From assembly GCA_963556695.1 (NCBI GenBank), contig CAUWAG010000007.1, forward strand, positions 1,550,001 through 1,614,000: a stretch of DNA of 64,000 bases, written 5' to 3'. The DNA is from Anthostomella pinea. Lineage: Eukaryota > Ascomycota > Sordariomycetes > Xylariales > Xylariaceae. Below the pieces are notes generated by a model, which was not told where the DNA came from, did not search any database, and saw nothing but the letters and a program-made list of their open reading frames with translations. Positions 56,125-64,000 of the stretch are shown here, piece after piece; the stretch's first letter is position 1, and every line of letters starts with the position of its first letter. The translations under genes were made by a program, and so were the position numbers.

Positions 56125-57350
56125 GTCAAATAACTTAATCACAATGCATTCAATTCGATTCAATCAATCGGATTCCCCTTCCTCAGAGGTTTCTGTCTCT
56201 ATTGTACAAGTTCACGCATTATGGCCAGTGTTGCCGCAAACACTACACTGTTGCTCACGCGCTGCTGTCCTCTTTGGATGACGACTACCTTTATCCATTT
56301 CATGTCTTGCCAGCTCACCACTATCCTTTATAGTCTAAAGACCTATTGCATCTTTATAGAAAGTACTCCTTTTTTTATTAAATTTTTGGTTTTAGTTTTT
56401 TGGCGTTTACTTAATAAGTGATTGACCTCCTCTAGCTCGCGAACCCAGGAATCAACCAAAGTGACCTTATATATAAGACCATATATAGCCTTTGAAAACA
56501 AGCTCAACGCATCAATTATTGATGTAGGTGAGCTTCCCTGGTGGTTTTTGACTGGATTTCGGATATAAAATAATTAGTTTATTGCTTCATTAATAGTGAT
56601 AGGCGTCTTTGAAGTCCAAGTAGTGGGTGGCAGATTGCGGTCTGGCAACGGTGTTTGTATCTTGGTGTGACAATCAGGCCTGCAGCTGCGCTGGTCAGGG
56701 CTGATAGGATGAAATATCTAGATTCAACGATATCTAAGGAAGAAGAGACAAGGTAAGAAAAAGAAAGGGAAAGATAGGGTATATATGTACAAAGATATGT
56801 GGAGGTATTACGTAATACCGTAACACTTAGATACTATGTTTCGCGACTGCCGCCTCAATTTGGCAGAACCATGCGCGATACGCGTCTGGATCTTCGTTCA
56901 AGACCCTCTGGTAGTCCATCCTCCGATGAAAATGCGTCCGGAGGTCTCGTGTGCGTTTGATGAAGTTCGCCGTCCAGTTCTTCCCGACGCGTCCAGTCCC
57001 ACGTGCCGCCAACAATTGATTCGCCATATTTTCAACATAAGTGTACCGGGGCAGAAATGCTCGCGTATCCAGGTCGAGTATGAAGGAGCAAATGACATTC
57101 TCTTCGGAAATCATAAGTTTCAAAGAATTGGGCATGCTATCGTGTCGTGATGGTCGGCCGGCGATTTTTTGAGCCAGTGTAGAAATTGGTAGATGGAAAG
57201 TTTTAGCAAGCTTTTGAACAGAAATATGAGGGTCTCGTTTTTTAGCTTGGACAGCTAACTGCATGTGTGACGGAACGCTCACCATAACCACCATGCCACG
57301 GCTGTTCATCTCAAAAGGATGTCGAATATCAAGCGTGGCAGCTTGACATT
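56125..57350 (-). pseudogene. Pogo-like transposase remnant with C-terminal zinc knuckle, DDE lost
   Basis: Minus strand. The N-terminal part (to 56827) has an HTH (RDPHISVQKLAKTFHLPI) and CENP-B-like region with ENMANQLLAARGTGRVGKNW, YQRVLNEDPDAYRAWF and ends AAVAKHSI then stop. After an inserted LTR-like piece (56666-56825), the reading resumes at about 56650 with the family's C-terminal tail: TTWTSKTPITINEAIN, SSPTSIIDALSLFSKAIYGL, then ELARHEMDKGSRHPKRTAAR and a CSVCGNTGHNA zinc knuckle. Between these halves the whole DDE catalytic domain is missing. Stops include a TGA where the knuckle family has Arg (A*TC). Confidence 0.75.
56666..56825. mobile_element. Probable short solo LTR inside the pogo remnant
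   Basis: Begins TGTGACAATC and ends CCGTAACA, i.e. TG...CA. Flanked by CTTGG (56661-56665) and CTTAG (56826-56830), a 5-base duplication with one G/A difference. It contains the palindrome GGTATTACGTAATACC near its right end. The size of 160 bases is short for an LTR. Confidence 0.5.
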
Positions 57351-57580
57351 CAATGGTGGTACATGTACTCATGTCCGGGCTCCAGGACTCACCACATGGG
57401 CTACCTATACCAGACCATGACAACCCCCCGGGTCACACAAGGTTCGCCCACGAACCTGGACAAACGACCGTAGTCGCGCCAGCGAATTGTGTCCATGGAG
57501 CTTGTGTGCCACAGCCAGGAGCGGCCCTCTGTCAATTAGGCGTACACATGCGACATGTGAAAAGACTCGGTCGACTTTTG

Positions 57581-57721
57581 CTACGGCCAGGATTCGAACC
57601 CTGGCCCATCAGTACGCTTGATATTGTGACGGAGATACTCATCATCAGTGAAATGGACTTCTCTCTTGGCCAGCTCAACGGCCTGCGCGACGCGCTGTCG
57701 ATCCGCTTCGCTGCGCGGCAT
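57581..57721 (-). CDS. Short open frame of unknown nature, possibly an exon or transposase fragment
   Basis: Reads MPRSEADRQRVAQAVELA, then FTDDEYLRHNIKRTDG, and stops after GFESWP. The composition looks protein-like (charged amphipathic helices), and it lies just upstream of the pogo remnant on the same strand. Too short to assign. Confidence 0.25.
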   Translation of the reverse strand: MPRSEADRQRVAQAVELAKREVHFTDDEYLRHNIKRTDGPGFESWP

Positions 57722-58153
57722 CTTGATCGTGGTATCGGGTTGGGGGTGTCTTGTTCGGTATCGGTTCTCTTTCGGTGCGTCAAACGCGTATCGTTCAGTA
57801 TCGTTCTTCAGGGAGTTTACAGTCTTCCTAGACGTGTGTGAAGAGACCGAGAGATTGTCACGAAGCGTAAATATGGAGTGGACGTAACAGTCCTGCTTTC
57901 ACTACATACGTGTAAGAATCTCTTGGTGAAGAGGGAAAGAAGGATCTGGCCCACCAGCTAATCTAGTAGCAGTTAAGGCAACACGCCCTGTGCGCCGCCA
58001 GGTCACCTGATGCAGCGCACTGACCACTGCAGATGGGGTGTCAGACCTGATGGGAGGTCAGACCATCACAATATTTATAAAAATAAAGCGGAAATAAATA
58101 TAAACGTTTTAATATATATATAAAAGAAAATATTGTATTTAAATAAATTTATT
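57722..58153. other. Intergenic with AT-rich end
   Basis: No gene seen. From about 58065 the sequence becomes AT-rich up to the LTR copy at 58154. Confidence 0.4.
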
Positions 58154-58355
58154 TGTTGGAACAGGCTTGAATGATCAATCATAATACTCGAGTATTGGGT
58201 CAAGGTCATGATGTTGCTGATGGTTGGATTGGGAAGTCTAGCTGGACCTGCAAGTCTGGCTAAGTGACCTCACAATCCGGTATCTTATCTCTTATCTAAT
58301 CATACATGTGGGTTTTGTATGGATGGTTTGACTGTGAAATCACATGGATCGAACA
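58154..58355. mobile_element. Copia LTR, probably solo copy
   Basis: About 202 bases, nearly identical to 58563-58765, starting TGTTGGAACAGG and ending GATCGAACA. The flanks TTATT (58149-58153) and TTATA (58356-58360) match at four of five bases, consistent with an independent solo-LTR insertion next to the copia element. Confidence 0.78.
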
Positions 58356-58562
58356 TTATAACTTATTAGTATCGCTTTTTGAGCGATTATTTTTGTTGCA
58401 TTAATAATGTTGTATAGCTATTTTATATAAAAATAACTCAGAGTATAAGAAAATGGAAAAACGAAACGGGTTAACTAAAAACGAATATTATAATTAATTT
58501 AATTACTTAATGTATAATTGGGTATGGAGTAGTAAAAAAAAGACAATTAGAAATATAAAGTT

Positions 58563-58765
58563 TGTTGGAACAGGCTTGAACAATCAATCATAATACTCGA
58601 GTATGGGGTCAAGGTCATGATGTTGCTGATGGTTGGATTGGGAAGTCTAGCTGGACCTGAAGGTCTGGCTAAGTAACCTCGCAATCCGGTATCTATCTCT
58701 TATCTAATCATACATGTAGGTCTTGGTATAGATGGTTTGCAGGCTGGAATTGCATAGATCCAACA
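58563..58765 (-). repeat. 3' LTR of the copia element
   Basis: 203 bases, TGTTGGA...TCCAACA, followed inwards by the polypurine tract. Near-duplicate of 58154-58355. Confidence 0.85.
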
Positions 58766-58821
58766 CATGATACTCTTTCTTTTATGATTGCGATTCCACC
58801 AAACCATCCATCCAGGTGATC

Positions 58822-61800
58822 TCAACGTTGAACCCAGCCTTCAACTCGAACCGTTGTCTTGTTATCAGAAATAAGACTATAAAGGGCTTTATTTGGAGAC
58901 GACTTGGTCATCGAGTCAGCAGGGTTATCCTCACCATGGATCCATCGGATTTTTGTGATCTCATGATTCTCGTATGACTGCCGGAGCGCCATGACGTCGA
59001 TCATCAGACGCTTCTCATTGGTAGTGCCGAGCTTGACAAGGCACTGGTACAACGAGTATGAGTCTGTGCAGAGGATCAGGGGGATCGTAAGTACTTCAAG
59101 GCGTTGGCAGATAGTTGCCAGTGTACGGTGAATCACGTATCCGTAATCATAGCCAGCAACCATACCATATACTTCAGAAGCTAGAACGCTCCGTGTGACT
59201 CTCTTGCATTTAGTAGAGGACCAATGAACAATGTTTCCGGTCAGATTAAATGTAAATGTCTTGCCATTACCAGATGATTCATTCCCGAGGATAATAACAA
59301 ATCCGATCTGTGATGATAGGTCCTTGTTGTTGGCAAATGATCCGTCAATGAACACAAAGAGTTTAGCAATAGACAGATCAATCGTTACAAATCGAAGTCC
59401 ACGTGACTTATTGTCCAGTTGTCATTGAATACGTTTGTTTAATATCTCGATATCTTTGTCGGAGGGTTCTTGGGCTTGGGCTGCAACAGAATAGTCGAAT
59501 GCGGCTTCTGGTTGACAGATAGAGGTAATGTAGGCGCCTCTCGCTCGTTGCTCAATGAATCTCTGCTTATAATCCTTGTCACTCATGTCAATCAGGACGA
59601 GCTTGTCAGCTTGTCCCTTTTGAGTCGCTGTCATGGTCTCAGTCTGAAATTCTAGACGGCATTCGTTGAAGTCGCCAGAAGAACCAGTATTAAACTGGGT
59701 TCGTGGTTTCGTCTTGTAGCCCGCTTTCCTCGTTTCGTCTTTTTCCTTTTCTAGGAAGCTGGTAGTGCCAATAACAAAGGTGTCGTCAGTTTAAAGGGCT
59801 GCGATAGCGAAGTCGTTGCCTTTCTTTATAATGAATAAACAAGGGTCATAAGCGGATGTCTCCATTTCTAGTCTTTCCTTGTGGTGGGCGGAGTATGTGT
59901 CATACTAATGATTCCCAGCTTCTGCGATTCTGTACAGGGGTTTGTCGACACGAAGAATCGTACCCTCTGGATACTTCTTTTTTAGTTTAATGGGCAGCTT
60001 GCATATGACAAGACGATTCATTGGGTGTCATGACTGCGTATAGGCCATAGTGATGTCTCAAGAGGCAGCAAGACATCCTCGCTGTCGTAAAGACGGTGTC
60101 AGGGCCATTGCTAGTCGTTGGCTGCATCGCATGATTGTCAGAGCTTGGGTTATGATATCGTGCTTTTCATGATCGTTATATCCTTATACAACGAGTCTGC
60201 TCTTCTTGTAAGGGCGGTCATTGACGCTTTTAACAGTGCGGACGAGACGAGAGTTAAACAGTCGGGTGTCGCCGTGAATCTTGCTGTCGAACAGAATGGG
60301 GACAAGCACTTCATCGGCAAATAGAGACTCAATCTCAAGGACATCGGATTGCTCAAAGGGTGCTCCAGGGGCTGTGATCTTGCCTTCAGTGCGCAGTTTC
60401 AGGGCGAGAGCGTGGTCAGCACGCTCCGTGTGCGAGAGGAAAATGCCATATTCATCTTGCTGGACAAAGGAGCCAGCAAAGTTCTCCTCTTTACTTGTAG
60501 TCGTAATGGCTATGTGTACCACGTATATTTTTCTGGGCCGGCCTCGCAGTCGCTTCGTGCTTTGGACGGGTGTAGGGAGCTTCGGAGGGCGGCCGCGATG
60601 GCGGGGGAGTGTCGGTTCTGGATATTCGAACGGAATGGGGGCATCGTGGTCGTTAAGCTTCTCAGTATCGAAGGTCGTGTCAGAGTGACGGTTGTACGGC
60701 TTGACGTGCGTGCGGCTGAATAGGGTCGGTCCGTTGACCATCTCAACGGTCACTTCTCGGTCTGTCACCGATAGAACCTTGTACAGGCCTTGATATTTGT
60801 CTTTTTTGCGATAGACAAGGACTTCATTGCCGATGGGAAGAGAGAGAGACAGTGTTGGTGTTGTATCAGGGCCGTTCCTTATGTTCAGAGCATTTTGAAC
60901 GTTTTGCTTAGCTCAGAGCTTATGTAGTTCGGCCATTGCTTTGGCCTGGGCCTGGGCACATTGAAGCTGTGATAGTGTCGGGGGCGAATCCATCGTAACG
61001 CGTGAATAGGCTCCAAAGACCAAGAGTGTTGGTACAAGACCATCAGGACCGGCGGTATCGTTCATGGCTTTTACTGCCATCTGTAGGGCAGCTTCTTGAG
61101 AGATCCCGGATGATTCAGCTCGGATGATCTCGTAAGAGCGTCGAATGGGGGTATGATACCGTTCAACCTTGCCAATCGACCAATGAGCTTCGACGGGAAT
61201 CTGATGACAGGTGATTCCAAGCAATCGGGCTTCAGCTCGGAATTTTGTGGCTGCGAAGTTGGTACCAGCGTCGTGCGTTAGGACATCTGGAGGACCAAGA
61301 TAGGTGTTGATCCAACATCGTTTCAATGCTTCCCAGGTCTCCTTGGCAGACAGGTTGGGGAGGAATTGGGCTGCCTGGAAGGCTGTAGCGGCATCAACGC
61401 AGTGAAGGACGGGCTTGCTCTCCAAGTACATGACATCGACGATGACTTCATAGTTGAAATCAACATCCTTCTTGATGGAAAACTTGAAGCGTTGTGGTGA
61501 TGGGCCTTTGACCTGACAGTGATGGCAAAACTTGTTGATCATTGCAATGGCATCTCGATCAGCCTCGTTGCCAGATTTTTCCAAGAGCTTGTAAAGCTTG
61601 TCAACAGAAGGGTGTCCAAATCGGGTATGAACGCGTCGTAATTCCACTTCTGTTAGGAAAACACCGGTTGATACGGTTGTCATTGCTGAGGGGAAGAACC
61701 AGGAGTGACCCCATTTGCGGGTGATTGGGATGGACTTGCCATCTCGCAGTCGGATCATCCTATTGGCAATATTGTCGAACATTACGCCAAGCTTGTCGAA

Positions 61801-63998
61801 GTCTTTTAGGCAGAGGAGGAAGGGAGTCTGGGTATCAACGACGTGAAACGTCACGTCTCCAATGGGGGTGTTAACATAGATCGTGCCGAGAGAATCTAGA
61901 AGCTCTCCTCCACCGAATTGAACTGTAGCTTCTCCGGCGCGCGATTTATCAAGTGAGACTAAGGGTAATTCGCGTTATAAGGCTAGGAACTGACCCTTAC
62001 CGGCTGTTGAAACAGAAGCAGCGCCAGAATCAGGCATAATTCCTTGGAATGTAGAACTGGCATATCTATCCAGTATGAAGCTGTTAGACTCGAACCCAAC
62101 CTGGGAGTTGTCCGTGGCAGTAATTGAATGTTGAAACGCTTGGTCACTAAGTAAGGTGGCTATGAGGTACTGTACAGCATCGTTGCTGCTGTTGCTTCCA
62201 GAATCCATGACGTGTTGATCATGCGTGTTATCGGGGTCGGAGTCAAGATCTGGCTTGTAGTCAGCCAGGAAGTGAATATAGGCAGGGCCTGTGGTCGGTC
62301 GTCCATGGGACTGTTGATTGTGCCGCCATTTCTCTTTGGATTTTTGCTGTTCCTCTGGAGAATGCTTCCACGATCGACAGTCAGGGTCACTACAGATGTA
62401 ACAACGTCTGGTAATATTGCCATCTCGTTTATTGTATTGCTTGTCTTTCTGCCGGTGGAACTTGCGATCAGTAAAGTACTGATTGGCAGCATGCTGGGCG
62501 CTGTTGGTTGAGTCTTCAGAGGTCTGGAGTGATTGTCGGAGCTTGGATGCAAGAGCCTCGAATGTATGAGACGGGGTGAACAATGCATATTCGAGTTCCT
62601 TGACGCCACGGCAGGCGCGTTCCACAGCTGCAATTAGCTGTGTCTCACCGAGATATGATGGGCCGAGGGCGCGTTGACAAAGCTGCAGCTTGTCAAGTAA
62701 TGCCTCCAGGACGTCCATATTGGACTTGTTGGCATTCTCGGGTCGTGCCTTCAAATTGCCGTAGGTAATTGCAGACCAATCACGATGATACTGCGTCCTG
62801 TTGACCTCTGTGTCAAAATGTATCTTGAGACGATTATACATGTCAGAAAACATGAAGTGACGGCTAACGTGGTGCATGAAATATATTCAGGCTGTGCTAG
62901 TAAGCACTTGAGGGAATACCGCGTGGAATTGACCAGGTTTGATGCCAATGGTAGAACACGTGTTCAGGAAATAACGCATCTTGTCGTCCAGGATATCATA
63001 CGGTCTTCCGGAGTAACAGTCTTCCTTTGTCCATATCTTAACGAACGTAGCGATGGTTGCAAAAGCAAGATCTTTGTTCGCTACCGGGGCAGGGGGGATC
63101 TGCGTATATGGGTCAGGTGGCTGGTTCTGAAGCCATTGATTGTGCTGCTGATAGGTCTTGAAACCGGGGTCCGGTGTAACAGTAACATGTCGAGGACCGG
63201 GAACGAAGCAGTCAATTGCGTATGCCATTGGGGTTTGTCCAGGTATGAATCCGGCTTGCGGAGTCTGTGAGGGATTCCGATATTAGGGACGTATCGGAGC
63301 AGGTGTTCGTAAAGTATCTCTTAACTGATTACTGTCAATGCTCTGGAACGCGATATGGCTCTATGAAACATGCTGCTTGGTAGGTTCGAGGTTAGTAGTA
63401 TTAGCAGGAGGGGGGTCATTTTCGTCTTGAAGATCGAAACCAGGTGTGTTGGTATTGGATGAATCAGCGTCATCACCGTTTTTCTGTGCTTGGATAGCCA
63501 TGTAACCTTCAACCATTTTTTACAGGTCAGGGTTTGGATATAACAGTTTCGTCCTGTCAAGCGTGATCTTGTCCCAGACAGGAAGGTTTTCTGCGGTTAC
63601 GAGGTTGGCAAGTGCGTCCGCGATAGAGTGGTTTGCCTTGCCTAGATAGATTCTTTGAGAAATAAGGCATTTTCGGAAAATGCCTCGGATGGTTCGTTCA
63701 ATCTTCTCGAAGTTGTCTTTTGTCCATTCTTCAAAGTCCATTGGAAGCTCTCAAAGATGTCGTAAGGGACAGGCTTCTCATTGCCATTATAGCGGTTAAT
63801 GCAGGCTAGGGTGTACGAGTTGATGTGAATAGTGTCGTCATCTCTCAGATCGACTGGATGGATCATATCGAGGTCGATGGAGTCGACAAGGTTGGCATGT
63901 AGATTGTGCCTGCCAAGGTATCGTAGCTTCTTATCTCTCAGGATGTCAGCGGGGTCTTGAGCGACTTGGATTTCGCTGTTGTCACTGCTGGAGGCCAT
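58822..63998 (-). pseudogene. Copia gag-pol polyprotein, interrupted by several stops
   Basis: ATG at 63998 (MASSSDNSEIQ). Gag part includes CYICSDPDCRSWKH, a C-x2-C-x4-C-x4-H knuckle (about 62400). Protease: MPDSGAASVS (about 62030). Integrase (61854-60913): RFGHPSVDKLYKLL with CHHC zinc finger, DVMYLE, HDAGTNF and KVERYH, the D, D, E triad. Reverse transcriptase (about 60700-59440) has the LxTDDTFVIG box with a TAA where Gln is expected. RNase H (59355-58822): FIDGSFANN, SEVYGMVAGYDYG, CTDSYSLYQ and HGEDNPADSMTK. Stops of the CAA-to-TAA type (for example near 61974 and 59790) and frame breaks in gag show it is dead. Confidence 0.9.
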
Positions 63999-64000
63999 CT

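Larger units (their letters stand above)
58563..64000 (-). mobile_element. Ty1/copia LTR retrotransposon, degenerate, 5' LTR beyond right edge
   Basis: Minus-strand element: gag near 63998, then protease, integrase, reverse transcriptase and RNase H, the copia order, with integrase before reverse transcriptase. The 3' LTR is 58563-58765, with perfect TGTTGGA...TCCAACA ends. A purine-rich tract (AAAAGAAAGAG on the minus strand, about 58770-58785) lies just inside it. The 5' LTR should lie just right of 64000. Confidence 0.92.

Noticed and set aside
57575..57615. tRNA T-arm-like sequence (GGTTCGAATCC on the minus strand)
   Set aside because: The loop is one base too long for a T-arm, no anticodon or D-arm was found, and the same bases form an open reading frame. 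No tRNA was called.
57590..57660. C/D box snoRNA-like TGATGA...CTGA on the minus strand
   Set aside because: The boxes are only about 40 bases apart, without a terminal stem, and the bases are better explained as codons (FTDDEY).
1..64000. Giant mobile element (Starship-type) signature
   Set aside because: No tyrosine recombinase of the DUF3435 type and no matching flanking direct repeats of a large element were recognised in the window.
1..64000. CRISPR array, riboswitches or bacterial operons
   Set aside because: All repeats seen are transposon, LTR or coding microsatellite repeats; gene structure is eukaryotic with introns.

Overview
The window is fungal nuclear DNA, most likely from a filamentous ascomycete (Pezizomycotina). 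Genes have several short GT-AG introns (about 50-100 bases) with CTAAC-type branch sites. The protein families are typical of that group: PTH11-like rhodopsin-domain protein, fungal P450s, ascomycete multicopper oxidase, Cdc15/Hof1-type F-BAR-SH3 protein, seipin and a QA-4-type 3-dehydroshikimate dehydratase. Transposons are abundant, some carry C-to-T nonsense changes, and AT-rich blocks are present; one of them has the CpA-poor, TpA-rich look of repeat-induced point mutation (RIP). No prokaryotic operons, tRNA, rRNA or CRISPR were recognised. The species cannot be named from this view.

Layout. 1-5.4 kb: 3' end of a LINE running off the left edge, a PTH11-like membrane protein, and a pogo/Fot-type transposon (A) bounded by TA. 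6.3-13.8 kb: a possible small metabolic cluster of two divergent, paralogous P450s (one frameshifted) and a laccase-like multicopper oxidase. 13.8-18.5 kb: gene-poor, with a solo LTR flanked by a perfect 5-base target duplication. 18.6-23.8 kb: two dead genes, an SNF2-type helicase and a third P450. 24.2-28.5 kb: a second, internally deleted pogo element (B), a carboxylesterase relic, a 660-base MITE with a RIP-like core, and a small inverted repeat. 28.8-33 kb: a secreted Cys/His protein, a pepsin-like aspartic protease and an unknown coiled-coil protein. 33.2-36.4 kb: a broken Tc1-like element and a 5'-truncated LINE copy with a 15-base target duplication. 36.7-39.9 kb: intact 3-dehydroshikimate dehydratase, an unknown gene and a frameshifted member of an unnamed fungal family. 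41-50 kb is the conserved core of the window: F-BAR-SH3 cytokinesis protein, seipin and a DUF7918-like protein, all on the plus strand and all with introns. 51-53.5 kb: a transposase-derived DNA-binding gene without catalytic domain, and an astacin-like secreted metalloprotease. 54-64 kb: AT-rich desert, a nested pogo/LTR remnant, a solo copia LTR, and a degenerate Ty1/copia element whose 5' LTR lies beyond the right edge.

Functionally the window mixes housekeeping genes (septum formation, lipid-droplet biogenesis) with accessory genes for secretion and oxidation (P450s, multicopper oxidase, two or three secreted hydrolases, dehydroshikimate dehydratase). At least five host genes look broken beside many transposons, suggesting an accessory, fast-decaying region around a conserved 41-50 kb island. 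I found no clear signature of a wholly new multi-gene system. The best candidates for novelty are the transposase-derived HTH gene at 51 kb, the P450/P450/multicopper-oxidase group, and the secreted His-Cys protein at 28.8 kb.
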